Made by a program: the position numbers and the translations under genes
Assembly (NCBI GenBank): GCA_024704765.1
Contig: JAKMXF010000318.1
Location: 304,159 to 368,158, forward strand
Direction of reading: 5' to 3'
From: Oopsacas minuta
Taxonomy: Eukaryota > Porifera > Hexactinellida > Lyssacinosida > Leucopsacidae
DNA: 64,000 bases
The notes under the pieces: generated by a model
What the model was told of the DNA's origin: nothing
The model's database searches: none
The model's input: the letters and a program-made list of their open reading frames with translations, nothing else
Shown here: piece by piece, positions 44,201 to 55,174 of the stretch
Layout of the letters: each line of letters begins with the position of its first letter
How positions within the stretch are numbered: the stretch's first letter is position 1

Positions 44201-47200
44201 TTGTGACTCTCTTGAAGGTTTAGCTTGTGAATCCACTGGAGGTTTAACCTGTGAATCCTCTGGAGGTTTAGATTGTGTAGCTTCTGGAGGTTTAGCTGGT
44301 GAATCCTCTGGAGGTTTAGCTTGTGACTCTCCTGAAGGTTTAGCTTGTGAATCTACTGGAGGTTTAACCTGTGAATCCTCTGGAGGTTTAACTTGTGAAT
44401 CCTCTGGAGGGTTAACCTGTGTATCTTCTGGAGGTTTAGCTTGTGAATCCTCTGAAGGTTTAGATTGTGAACCCTCTGGAGGTTTAACCTGTGAATCTTC
44501 TGGAGGAATAGGCTCAATTTTCGAAGTTAAGTCTATGTCATTCGGTTGTACTTCCGGATCTTTTGCCAGCTTCTTTTCTTTCTCTTTCTCCTTTTCTAGT
44601 TCCAAGTCTTCCTCTCCCCAAGAAAATGTACCATTGCGGATCTTAACCTCAGTTTTCAATATCTTTTGAATCTTATTGACTGCAACTAAAATATTCTGAG
44701 ATTCTAGTGAAGGTAGAGGTACCTCCAAAATCTGACAAAGAAACTCAAACTCTGTTTGAGAAGATTCCACTTCACTTAGACCAACAAAGAATGGAGTATC
44801 CTCTTCAGCTGAAAATCCCTGCACATAATCATCTATACACATTTCCCATTGATTCTCTAGATTTCCGATTAGCTGTAGTTTTCTTAACAACGCGTAAATT
44901 TTGTTAAATATGTAAGAAAACAATTCTACTTCTTCTTCAGAACTTATGCCTGGGTTTAGGATGTTTACAATAGCTAAGTTGAAGTGTTTCTCAGAAGCTG
45001 CTAACACTCTCTCCATCAAAAGTTTGGGTTGTATGAGTGCAGATAATCTCGGTTGGAATAATGGTAGAGGTTTGTTCAGCTTTGTTATAAGTTTAGAAAT
45101 AGTTTCTTCAGGAATTTTCTCGGATATTTTGTGAATTTGGGCTTGTCCATTAGATTTCGATTCTCCAACAGAAATATCACAACCCTGAAGGAATTTGAGT
45201 CTTAGAATCGGAGCTGCTTTGACCTCGTCTTCGCACTCATCTACACCAAAGTAAACTTCCTCTAAGAAATCTGAAATGACACTCAAGCTTCCGAGGAAAT
45301 GATCCATGAACAATGGTAGACACGATTCAGCTAATGACTCATGACCAAACACATGTACAGAAAATCCCCACACTACTTTGTCAGGTATATTGCCTTCACG
45401 TCTACTTCTCTGTTCGTACTGAATCATAACTGTATCTCCCTCAATTCGGATAATCTCTTTAGGCCACATTAATCCATAGACGGGGCGTGTTCCATAGCCA
45501 TGAACATTCCCTCCGTATTCAGCAACCTTTTTTAGATTATTACAGCGTCCTGAGTAGACTGTGAGGATGTCAGAATCTGCCAATTGAGTAGAACAACGAG
45601 AATCAAAACGCAGAAATAAGAATTTTGCTCCTGGAATAGATACAGAATCTTTGAACTTGTAATCGTCTCTGAGAGGATGGATAGAATCTAATATCTTCTC
45701 TCCTGGTTTGGAGAGATCAGGAATCTTGGGATCAGCGAGGATATTCTTTGCTGAGCAGAAGAATTCATCCAAAGAATTGTAATGAGGAAAAGTCTTACCA
45801 TCTTGAGTAGTGTTTATATAAGAGTAGTATATAGAGGCTACTTTAGCACTTATCGTAATCAGATCAATGACTCTAGCAATTATTTCCTCCTTACTGGAGT
45901 TGTCAGTGCTGGAGAGATAGAAGCACGCAATAGAGGGAATGTAAAAGGAGAGGAGACATCCAAGAATTGTACCGTGAGTGAGACGTGTGAGGCCTGTTAG
46001 TCTCTCTGGGCCAGGTTTAGAGGGATCTGATCGCGTGAAGAGGAGAGAGAGGACATGATACACCTCTTGATAAACTTCCAATGCACAATCCAACACTGAA
46101 TTAATCTCAGCAGCAATTTCGCTTACTTCACGCTTAGGGGTGCTAGGCAAATCAATGGTAGTGTTAAGTTCCTCGCCCCCCTGTGGGTTCTCAGCCATCT
46201 CAGTCATCACCAGAGGGTCTATTATGAGTAGTTTGAGTTGATAGATAAAGTATGACTGTACGTACTGGAGGATAGGACTGATAAACGGACTGGTGGAAAG
46301 TAAGTTAGAGAATTCTTCATCTGAAGCAACAGCACAGCTTCTAATAGTATCAATAGATTCTTTGGTAGCCATTTTAAGCAGACGAGTAGCAATCTCCTTC
46401 CGCAGTACACAAGAAGTTCTCTGATCCAACAGCTGTATGTTTTCCAGATCGTAACTTAAGGACCGCAGCATCTGATCACAAATAAACCTGTGCTCTGGAA
46501 TATCGTATAGCTCTAAGTAATCACTCAATTCAATGTTAACATCATCTTCTTCATAGAGAATTGAGCTATGCTGGAATAGAATATATCTACTCTCTCTACG
46601 GATAGGCTCTATTATCCAATTCAATTCGACTGCAGTCCGAGAACTCTTACAGAGGAACATACAAATAGATTTCAACTTTACAAGGACATCTTTTCCCTCG
46701 TCCTCCTTCTCAAAGGTGAGCATGTGAGAACGAACGAAAGCTCGTATAATGTAAAGCAAGCAGAGGGTAAGAAACTGGTCCGAGATGGCTGTTACCCACT
46801 CCAATAGGTCAACACTCTTCTGCATTATCATCAACTTCAATACAACATACTTGTCAGGAGCTGGCTTATTGTACAGATTGTTACAGGCGAGTAGACCTGC
46901 ATAGTAGAGCATGTTTCTGATGACGTCAGCACATTTAACCGGCTTATTATCGTCATCCTCTTCCGTATGAGATTGAGTTTTAGTTTTATTCATTGGAATA
47001 TCAACATATGACTCACAGCGTACTGCTTGTCCAGGTGGATTATAAACAATATCAAGTGTCAATCCAAAGTGAATATCAACCATTTTCTTGCTGAAATTAA
47101 CTCCCAGCATCCACTGATCAGTCCAAGTATCAGTACAGGACCATAACGAGTTGTTATAAGGATCGTAGCACGTGGTTAAGCTCGTGGCTATAGAGCGTGC

Positions 47201-50062
47201 CATAGAGGAAGATGCCACGTAGTGCAAGTCCCAAATACCTTTGTACTCAGCAAAGTTATCTCCCAGTCTATAGCACAGAGCAGTGAGTAGTGTCTTCTTC
47301 AGAGCTTGTCCCGAAAGAAATAAGAATAATATGTAACTCCCATTAGAGAAGCAAGCACAGTGATAGAGCTGTCTCAGAGTTATACCAGAACTCGTGTGGA
47401 GTTGTTTCGTTGAGTCATAAGTTGGAGAATAGAATCGTTTAAGATACGGTGAGAGACCAGGACTTGTGTAGTAAGGAGAGTCAAAGAACCAGGAAGGAGG
47501 TTTAGGAATATCTTTAACGGACTGATCTCTGAGAAGGATAACACTGCTTACCATACGGACTATCAATACACATTCATCCGTTACCTATAACAGAAGGAAT
47601 AGAGCATATAATTATATAAAGAATATATCATATAGTCACTCACCTCTAATTCAAAAGTCTCAACTCTCGCTTCGAACTCTTCTGAAGATTTCTTGCCAGT
47701 TCTCCTAACTCCTGGGATCTGGTACACTCTGTAGAGACGAATACCGTCCCCAACCAAATGAGAAGTAGATTCTCTTGAATGAGAAGAACTAACAACAGGA
47801 TGGAAGACTGAGCAGACGGGTTTGAGTGTCTTCGTGTCTAAAACATGGCAAAGAAGTGAAGGCTCAGACGGTGTAGCAGAGTGAGTTAACAGAGGGTCAT
47901 CCAGATCGAAATTTTCAGGAGTTTCTGATTCAGTTTTAATAGCGACATTCCAGGTGTCATTGAGAGAAGCCTCACTTTCATCTTCCTGTAATTGAGCTTC
48001 AATTTTAGCTGCTAGGAATTGTATCTTGTCTCTCCCTTTCAACTGTTCTAAGTGGTCTTCGCCCATCGTCCTTACCAATTCTTCTTGTAATATGAGAATA
48101 TCCTCGTTTTTGTAAATATCCATTTCTGGATCATACTTCACTACAATCACTTCTTCCTCTTTTTCAGGTTGGCCCTCTTTCTTTTGTGATTTCTTTTCCG
48201 ATTGATCCTCTTTCTTCTCGGATTTGTCCTCTTTCTTTTGTAATGGATCTTCCTTCTTCTCAGGTCTGTCCTCTTTTTGTAATTGATCTTCCTTCTTCTC
48301 AGGTTTGTCCTCTTTTTGTAATGGATCTTCCTTCTTCTCAGGTTTGTCCTCTTTTTGTAATGGATCTTCCTTCTTCTCAGGTTTGTCCTCTTTTTGTAAT
48401 GGATCTTCCTTCTTCTCAGGTTTGTTCTCTTTCTTTTGTGATTGATCCTGCTGCTTTTCAGGTTTCTCCTCTATTTTTTCTGAATGAACTGCCTTACTCA
48501 CTGACTGAATCTCCTTCTTATCTGCTTGAACTGCCTTCATTTCTTGTTGTTCGTCTTCATTTTCAGCTCTGCCTACTTTCTTGACAGCTTGACTATCCGT
48601 CGTTTCAGCTTGGTCCACTTGTTTTCCAAGTTGATCCTTGTTCTTATCTAATTGATCTTCCTTCACTTTTTGTTGATCTAACTTCTTTTCAAATAGCTCC
48701 TCTTTTTTCTCAGGAACTTCCTTTGTTGGTTTATCCTTTGATTGAGATTCCGTATTTTCCTCTTCTTTAGAATCTTCAGATGTCTTCTTACGTACTTCTA
48801 ATTCAATATCTTGATCCTTTTCTTCAATGTTCATTGGCCTAAACAAGAGCTGCCCGCTTACAAAGGCTAACCAACCAGGTTCAAGGTCTGTGTGTGCGTA
48901 GATTTGTCCACGACAGGTCCCATGTAGGCCAGTGCCAATCTTGATTATGCGACCGTTTTGCTTGTTAACGTAGATATAGTGTCCGTCAGATGCACAGCTA
49001 GGATAGATTTCATTCGCCGGACAGTCTGCCTCATTCTACAAATAAGTAAAAGAGTGTTACAGGTAGATATATCAACCGAAAGCTGCTGAATAGTAACAAC
49101 CTGAAAGGGTAAACTCTCAGGAAGATTAGCGTCATCATAAGACCACGTCACCATATGAAAGGCATTGAAACTCTGCCATCCAACCTCGTAACTCTGTTTT
49201 AATTTCTTCAGTATGCCTCCAACCATAAGACTGGCAGGTGCGTGGTCTTCCAGCTGCCGTATGGTGTGAACTGCGCTTATTATGCTCTTCAGAGTCCCTC
49301 TGGCTTGTGCGAGTGCCACAATACAAGCTACTATCTGAAAAATACAAACAAAATCAGCTAAATTATAATTATTTAATAATATCAACATCTAACCTGTTCA
49401 ATGGGATGTTCAGGGAGAGGAGAAATTTGAGTGAGGTTAGATAACCAACAAGAGAGAAGGTTTTCCAGATTCGTTATGCTCTCTCTCTTCTCTGTGATTA
49501 GCTGCATAGGGTCAAAGTTCCTCAGTGTGTGAAATATAACGAGTGACGTAGAGAGGATCAATTTCACGTCTTTGAGGTCTGTATGTGAGAGTAGAGGTTT
49601 GCTAGTCAATACTATGAAGGCTAACTTCATTTGGAAAGAGATTTTTTCACATTTCTCAATTCCAGAGCACTGATGCTCAAAAGGATCGCCTTTTCTTCGC
49701 TCCTAATAATGATGCTATAAATAGCCGAAATGGTTGAAGAAGTATCTTACCTTTTGTCTGGCTTCTTCCAACTGAGCCTGCTGAACATACCAGTAGTAAG
49801 CAAGAGCTTTGAAACGATACTCTGTGAATTGGCAGTAAGCATTCTGCTCTGCTAGACATCTAGGACAGAGTCTAAGCTTCTGCATAAGCAGATTACTGGA
49901 GCAGGTGTCTACTAATAACAGATCATCTTCAGGGGCTGAAGTTTGTGACGTAGTTTCAGATTTCTCTGTTGGATCATTTACTCGGAATAATCCGTCTCCT
50001 AAAAGGATCAAATGCTCGTTCAGTGCAAGCCACTGTAAGTGTTCGTCCTTCAAAGTTGACAT
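35228..50062 (-). CDS. Giant HECT E3 ubiquitin ligase with SPRY and RanBP2-type zinc finger
   Basis: Five exons: 50062-49751, 49702-49394, 49334-49101, 49035-47644 and a 12,357 bp last exon 47584-35228; introns are 48-65 bp, all phase 0. The product is about 4,867 residues. The first exons include a YPSCASDGHYIYV strand-rich segment. A charged 13-residue repeat follows, then a segment resembling a CUB-like domain, then 21 octapeptide repeats near residues 1774-1935, a SPRY domain near 2845-3037, a RanBP2 zinc finger near 3523-3552 (C-x2-C...C-x2-C, WLCPTCTFSNPG), and the C-terminal HECT domain with catalytic Cys4833 (AETCIFQIKLPQYSS). It would transfer ubiquitin to unknown substrates. No RCC1 repeats are seen, so it is not HERC1/2. 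It may belong with the HECTD4-type giants; orthology is unproven. Confidence 0.9.
44025..44512 (-). repeat. 24 bp minisatellite coding for octapeptide repeats
   Basis: About 21 imperfect copies of an eight-residue unit of the form EDSQVKPP (24 bp) sit in the long HECT exon. Every copy keeps the frame, so the array expands by whole units. The protein stretch is disordered, rich in P, S and K. Confidence 0.9.
48230..48435 (-). repeat. 39 bp minisatellite coding for a 13-residue charged repeat
   Basis: About five copies of a unit of the form KPEKKEDPLQKED, plus degenerate ones on both sides, in the fourth exon of the HECT gene. The copies are close to identical at the base level, suggesting recent expansion. 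Confidence 0.9.
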
Positions 50063-50386
50063 TCAATGTTTATAAGAGATACATGAACAAAACTAAGGAA
50101 TTTATACAATTATATATTAATTCAATAAGATAGAACTATAAAACAAGTCAAGAACTCGGTATACCAATTAAACAATATCCAGTTTCATATTGGGTAAACA
50201 TGCTATGCTAAATTTAGCATATAAGCCTCATCATAAATGAAAAGATTATTAGAACATTAACACTTTTGTAGTTCTAAATCAAATTGTATAATAAACTGCT
50301 TTTGAAATAATTCGACAAATAAATAGAAATAAATTAACTGCGATAACGGATACAAAATTTTAAGTTCTTAAACCTAAAATATATTG
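50063..50386. other. Intergenic, 324 bp
   Basis: AT-rich spacer between the HECT start and the stop of the Ntn-hydrolase gene. No feature seen. Confidence 0.5.
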
Positions 50387-51313
50387 TTAATTAGGTTGAC
50401 ATTGCTTAAGTATATTAGGATAGGTTTCCATTCTAAGGTTTTTACTACCAATGTCCCACAACGCTGCTGGAAATCCGTCAAACTTCTTTATACCCCTGTC
50501 TGTTGTATTTATAGTCCCACTAGCTCCCATAATTCCCTTGGGGTCCATCGCGATAAGAGCTACCATGAAAGTGCTATTATTTCTATTAACCATATCTTTA
50601 ACAACTTCCTCACACGCTAGCTGAGGGCTTAATCCTTGATACCGCATCAACATTATAACATGGAAGCATGGACAGTATTGCATTATGATGTCACCATTTC
50701 CAGTAGCACAACATGCGCCATACTTATTGTCAGCATAAAATCCATTCCCTGAGAGAGGGCAGTCTCCTACTCTACCCACCTCTTTCCCTAGAATTCCGCT
50801 GGTAGAAACACCACATGCTAAGTCTCCCTGTTGATCTAGAACAATCATCGAGATGGTGTCATGACTAGGAGGAGCAATAGGTAGAGATGGCTCGGTAGGA
50901 AAGTTCACGATTTGATCAACTTTTGGGCCAGATTTAAGTAGATCTTCATGTGGCTCCATTAGAAAGCCCTGAGTTTGTGCGAACGCTGTGGCTCCTGCTC
51001 CTACGAGAAAACTGTGTTTGGACTTCTCTAAGACACTACAAGCTACACTCAGAGCGTTAGGACAATGCTCTAGAGCACCCACGGCTCCTATCTTACAGTC
51101 TGACCCTCTCATAACTGCCCCGTCATATTGAGGAAATCCTGATGCATTTGGGAAGTTTCCACGACCAACATACCTCGGTCCTAGACTCGCATCGTTTTCT
51201 ACGATTGTAATTCCAGCTTTCAGCGCTTCAATAGAACTCCCTCCTTTCTCTATCACGACAATAGCAGCGGATACTGCCTGATATCCGAATGGCCAAGTAG
51301 CTATACAAGCCAT
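50387..51313 (-). CDS. Aspartylglucosaminidase-like Ntn hydrolase (AGA family)
   Basis: Frame of 308 residues. The family hallmarks are present: WPF near the N-terminus, the VENDASLGPR-like segment, the self-cleavage and nucleophile motif SHDTISMIV with Thr153, then the GRVGDCPLSGNGFYAD and ATGNGD substrate-site segments. These enzymes cleave the N-glycan asparagine linkage in lysosomes, or act as L-asparaginases. Lysosomal members have a signal peptide; here the frame starts at MACIATWPF with none. Either it is a cytosolic form or an upstream exon was missed, though an acceptor-like AG abuts the ATG. An isoaspartyl peptidase identity is the alternative. Confidence 0.87.
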   Translation of the reverse strand: MACIATWPFGYQAVSAAIVVIEKGGSSIEALKAGITIVENDASLGPRYVGRGNFPNASGFPQYDGAVMRGSDCKIGAVGALEHCPNALSVACSVLEKSKHSFLVGAGATAFAQTQGFLMEPHEDLLKSGPKVDQIVNFPTEPSLPIAPPSHDTISMIVLDQQGDLACGVSTSGILGKEVGRVGDCPLSGNGFYADNKYGACCATGNGDIIMQYCPCFHVIMLMRYQGLSPQLACEEVVKDMVNRNNSTFMVALIAMDPKGIMGASGTINTTDRGIKKFDGFPAALWDIGSKNLRMETYPNILKQCQPN

Positions 51314-51495
51314 CTACTTATCAGATCTTAGATAATAAATATTAACCAAGAATTTAAATATTTGTAAGATATTAAATGCTGTGTAATTCTAATATGCAAG
51401 GCTCAATCCAGAATAAATGAATATACAAATTTACAGAGTCTGCGATACTAAAAACTAAATATAATCCATCTCATGCAAACTAGAGTCAATCAGAA

Positions 51496-54400
51496 CTAAC
51501 AAGTAAAGTTGTAGTACTGCTCCTGCAGATCCATGTCAGTGTTAGTTCGTTGGTTAATAATTTCTAACTTGCCGTGAGCAGAAAGAAGTTTTTCCAAAGG
51601 TATTTTCTTCTTCGCGAGTAGTAACTTCACTCCAGCATCTCCCCTCTTTCCTTTCCTCTTCAGCTCGGGCTCCAGCTCCTTCACTTCTTGAAGGAAGATA
51701 TAGTGTTCCTCCTTCTGTCTGAGTGTCACCATAGAACGTCGCATAAGTGCTTCAGTCTTTTGGAGATGTTCTAGCGCTTCTTCATTTCTCCCCTCCTCGG
51801 CTAGACTAGCAGCCATGTGTATAGCTCCCAGTGCTAATATAGCAATGTTAACGCTGCCATCCTCTGCTGGATTCTCTGAGGTTATCTCTTGGAACTTGGA
51901 TATTACACGCAGACACTTTGAACCATCCTTAAGTTGATAACTAATCTGTACTTGAAATGGAACTTGTTTGAGTTTGTTTGAAACTCCATCTTTCATTTTA
52001 TATTTGAAACTGATATCACTACTCCTAGTCGCATTACCGACAGCCTTTGTTAGCGCTATGGAGTGTGTGTCAGCCTCTCCCTCGAAACACAGATTTGGGT
52101 GTAGGAAGAATTTAACATCTACGTTAGATGCAATGGTCGGGTTTTGGCTGATAAGTCTCAGTTGTCGCATTAACTCCATCGGATGTAGGATGTTAACAGT
52201 TCCATTCGTTTTAGCAGCACATTGAGATAAATATTCCATCGCGCATTCTTGTCCTTCGATTCCAATTATGGAAATGGTACTCTCACTGATCAATGCTTCT
52301 CTTCCAATGTCAACATAGAATTGGACGTCCCCTGCCCCTCCCGTATTGAGAGATCCAACCCCAGAGTTTGGTTCCCCGTCTGTACAAATAATTACTTCAG
52401 CGCCTGGGAACTTCCTTGAGATTCCAACTGACGTAGCCAGACCAGGACCCAGAGCTGTGCCTCCACCCTCTGTAATGGATCCAATCACTTTCTTGAGAGA
52501 TTCAAAAGATGATTCAATCGGCAGGAATCCTGTTTTCATAGCCAGCTCAGTTCCCGCCTTTAGAAGAGATTGCATGTCTGAGTTGTTAGCTGATGAAGTT
52601 ATTGCATTAGAAGATCCATCGCCCAGAATCCTAACGGAACTACTGAACACGACTACACACACTCTTTGCTTGGGAGTTTCTATTAACATGCGCTCTAGCT
52701 GTCGGAGAATTGCTTGCTTGATACACTCCATACGAGAAATATTATCTTTAAAGTTTTCCCCTTCACGGAGTCGCTTCCACTCACTTTGCAACTTAGGCAG
52801 TTGCATAGTGACACCCATTGATCCAGACACGTCTATACAGTAGATAACCAGTTTGTTGCTGTGTGATATTTGTGGAGTTCCGTCATCAGTTGCAGTTGCC
52901 TGTCCAGGCACAAGAATGTAATCATCTAGCTCAGACAGATTCGTCGTGTTAACATTATTCTCTAGGGTATTATCAGTAGCACAAAACTCACAAGTCCATA
53001 TATGGTCAGATATAATAGACGTAGAACTGAGAGCAACCTGACATGAGCTGCAGTAGGAAGGAATCTGTATAACAATATTCTGATCGTCTAGACTCCCAAG
53101 TTTGATAGCTACAAGGTTAGAATCTGCTTTCTTCCTCCTGACTACTCCTTTTTTCTCCTTCTTAAGTTTGTCTTGCTCTTCTTTGTACAGTTGACCTACT
53201 GACTTGTCTACTGTAATGCTCTCTGATTCTACATTAGATACTACTGAGTATTTGGAATCAGTTCTAGTTAGAGTTATATTGAAAACGAATGCGTTAACCA
53301 AATTCGATTTCTCCTCCCCTGATTCCAGACCAGAAGCATTCTTACAGAAAAGAGTTTTGCCTACTTTATCAGCTCCCAGGACCAACACCCTACAAGGACC
53401 ATCTTTCTGTTGAGAGGCAAGATGGGAGTTAAGTATAGTTTCAATAGGTATATCATCATTTTCTTTGAATAAGAGAGATATCTCTTGATAGCTTGCACCT
53501 AATTCTTTAGCCAGATCTTGAGCAGGAGTTTGGTCAATCTTCTTTAACTGATCTTCACACTTATTGCCAACAATAAAATACTTTTTGTTTTGTATATTAT
53601 TTTTGATAGCTTCTAGTTTGGCTACCTCTTGTAATGAGACTAATGTAGTACCATCAGTGACGTCATACATAAGTATAATGTTTGGAGCTAAATCTATGAG
53701 CTGTAGTAGAGTGCTATGGTCTAGAGCAGATAGAACTTCCGATTTGACATCAAACAACTCGAGGGGGCAGCTGATTGGTTCTTGTGATACTGATTGCTGA
53801 GAAGATTTTCCCTTTCGCTTGAATATTGAAGAAATAGAAGAACTGAAGCTTCTCTCAGCGCCTTTGCCCTCATTAGCAGGGGTAGTAGTCTTATAAGAGG
53901 ACTTATCATCCCTGACACCTGAGGGCAGATTACACCCTATCTCACCCAATGGCATAGATACAATCTTGCGGTAAGAGTCCTCTATTGTGGGATCATAGTC
54001 CTGTACGAATATACCTTGAACATAACGGATTGAGAGAGAAGACTTACCGACCCCTCCTGATCCTAATATCGCTAACTTATATTCCTTTCCTTTGAAAGGA
54101 GTTACTCTTAACAATTCAAGAAAAGCTTGTTCTACATTTACACCAGTTTTTGCTGAAGTTTCCATGTAAGGAATTTTCAACTTGTCAGCTACTTGCTTAG
54201 CTTCTGAGAAAGTAACTACACGATTATTTTCAAGATCTGATTTATTTCCTACAAGAACAGCTGGCACTTGAGGTGCGGATTTTATCCGAGCAGTAAAGGA
54301 GTAGAGATTCTCTGCTTCCTGAAAAGAATTACTGTCAGTTATAGAAAACACGAAGAGGAAACAATTAGATACTCGCATGTACTGATCTCTCATAGCAGAA

Positions 54401-54624
54401 AATTCTTCTTGTCCTGCTGTGTCCAAGATATCTAGCATTATGGGTTCCTGATTACCTCCCTTCTTGAAACCAGAAGTCCGAAACTTTTCCTGATATTTCT
54501 CCTCTTCTTGCTTATGTTCTTGCTCTCTTCGCTCAGTGATTGTTAGCCTCGCTTCCTCCTCGAGTGCGTACTCGAACTCATCTTCTGCAGGTGCGTGTAG
54601 TTTATTACCAGCGAATAACATCAT
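51496..54624 (-). CDS. Tandem circularly permuted Ras (cpRas) with zinc finger and von Willebrand A domain
   Basis: Frame of 1,042 residues from the ATG at 54624; an in-frame ATG nine codons upstream lies in an acceptor-like tract. Residues are numbered from 54624. Ras motifs occur in permuted order: G3 DTAGQ near 68, G4 NKSD near 127, ETSAK near 155, then the P-loop GSGGVGKS near 188 and switch I DYDPTIED near 209. A second permuted copy follows: NKCED near 354 and an EIS segment near 381, then a P-loop GADKVGKT near 417. This copy lacks a clear DxxG. Next come a four-cysteine zinc finger (CSSC... CEFC, 525-548) and a vWA domain with MIDAS DVSGS near 598 and CTDGEPNSG. This matches the circularly permuted Ras protein of Dictyostelium. 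The protein is likely a cytoplasmic GTP-binding scaffold. Confidence 0.88.
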   Translation of the reverse strand: MMLFAGNKLHAPAEDEFEYALEEEARLTITERREQEHKQEEEKYQEKFRTSGFKKGGNQEPIMLDILDTAGQEEFSAMRDQYMRVSNCFLFVFSITDSNSFQEAENLYSFTARIKSAPQVPAVLVGNKSDLENNRVVTFSEAKQVADKLKIPYMETSAKTGVNVEQAFLELLRVTPFKGKEYKLAILGSGGVGKSSLSIRYVQGIFVQDYDPTIEDSYRKIVSMPLGEIGCNLPSGVRDDKSSYKTTTPANEGKGAERSFSSSISSIFKRKGKSSQQSVSQEPISCPLELFDVKSEVLSALDHSTLLQLIDLAPNIILMYDVTDGTTLVSLQEVAKLEAIKNNIQNKKYFIVGNKCEDQLKKIDQTPAQDLAKELGASYQEISLLFKENDDIPIETILNSHLASQQKDGPCRVLVLGADKVGKTLFCKNASGLESGEEKSNLVNAFVFNITLTRTDSKYSVVSNVESESITVDKSVGQLYKEEQDKLKKEKKGVVRRKKADSNLVAIKLGSLDDQNIVIQIPSYCSSCQVALSSTSIISDHIWTCEFCATDNTLENNVNTTNLSELDDYILVPGQATATDDGTPQISHSNKLVIYCIDVSGSMGVTMQLPKLQSEWKRLREGENFKDNISRMECIKQAILRQLERMLIETPKQRVCVVVFSSSVRILGDGSSNAITSSANNSDMQSLLKAGTELAMKTGFLPIESSFESLKKVIGSITEGGGTALGPGLATSVGISRKFPGAEVIICTDGEPNSGVGSLNTGGAGDVQFYVDIGREALISESTISIIGIEGQECAMEYLSQCAAKTNGTVNILHPMELMRQLRLISQNPTIASNVDVKFFLHPNLCFEGEADTHSIALTKAVGNATRSSDISFKYKMKDGVSNKLKQVPFQVQISYQLKDGSKCLRVISKFQEITSENPAEDGSVNIAILALGAIHMAASLAEEGRNEEALEHLQKTEALMRRSMVTLRQKEEHYIFLQEVKELEPELKRKGKRGDAGVKLLLAKKKIPLEKLLSAHGKLEIINQRTNTDMDLQEQYYNFTC

Positions 54625-54710
54625 AAATCTAGAATAAAATAGAATATTCAAGTTTAACTAATGTATACTTATTTACAAAAAGCAAGGTTCTCATTATATA
54701 CAAAAGTATG

Positions 54711-55139
54711 CTAACGCTTCTTCATCTTATTCTGTATGTTATATTTATTCACAGCCAGAGTACTGCTAACAATGTGTTTCGCAAATTGCTTATTTATCCT
54801 GGGAATTGGTTTCTGAGACCATCCTACCGCGCCCATAGTAACAGCACGCTCTTTTGCATGCTTCGTCTCCAAAAGAATAAGTCTAATGGCTTCAGCTCTC
54901 TCTTGCTTTTCCACAGTAGCTTCTTGACTCAATATATTATAAGGGGTATCTGGGTTATCATGATATTGTGTGATCTTCTTATCTGTTTTAATACATTTTG
55001 ATTTTAAGTGATATTTCTCTCTTTTGGATAGTGAAGAGTTCGTATTATGTTTCTTTTGGGATATAATTTTTGGAATATTTGGAGTATATTTAGCTGTTCT
55101 CTTACAATCATCTTGTCTAGATTTTGCTCTAAACGACAT
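54711..55139 (-). CDS. Small basic protein, unknown
   Basis: Frame of 142 residues, strongly basic (lysine/arginine-rich N-terminal half), with a more conserved-looking C-terminal part (ERAEAIRLILLETKHAKERA, then TMGAVGWSQKPIPRIN). No signal peptide or membrane segment. It may be nuclear or nucleolar by composition, but no family is recognised. The cpRas start codon lies only 86 bp beyond its stop on the same strand. An acceptor-like AG is 6 nt before the ATG. Confidence 0.6.
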   Translation of the reverse strand: MSFRAKSRQDDCKRTAKYTPNIPKIISQKKHNTNSSLSKREKYHLKSKCIKTDKKITQYHDNPDTPYNILSQEATVEKQERAEAIRLILLETKHAKERAVTMGAVGWSQKPIPRINKQFAKHIVSSTLAVNKYNIQNKMKKR

Positions 55140-55174
55140 ATAAAGCTAGCCTCAAAATATCAATATTATTAATA

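Noticed and set aside
48186-48584. Plus-strand frame over the KPEKKED repeat
   Set aside because: It is the mirror of the minus-strand minisatellite, not an independent gene.
35228-50062. HERC1 or HERC2 orthologue
   Set aside because: Length is similar, but no RCC1 repeats are visible; SPRY plus RanBP2 plus HECT is a different architecture.
51496-54624. Conventional Ras GTPase with a missing first exon
   Set aside because: A P-loop and switch I follow G5 directly, and the same order recurs in the second copy, so permutation explains it better.
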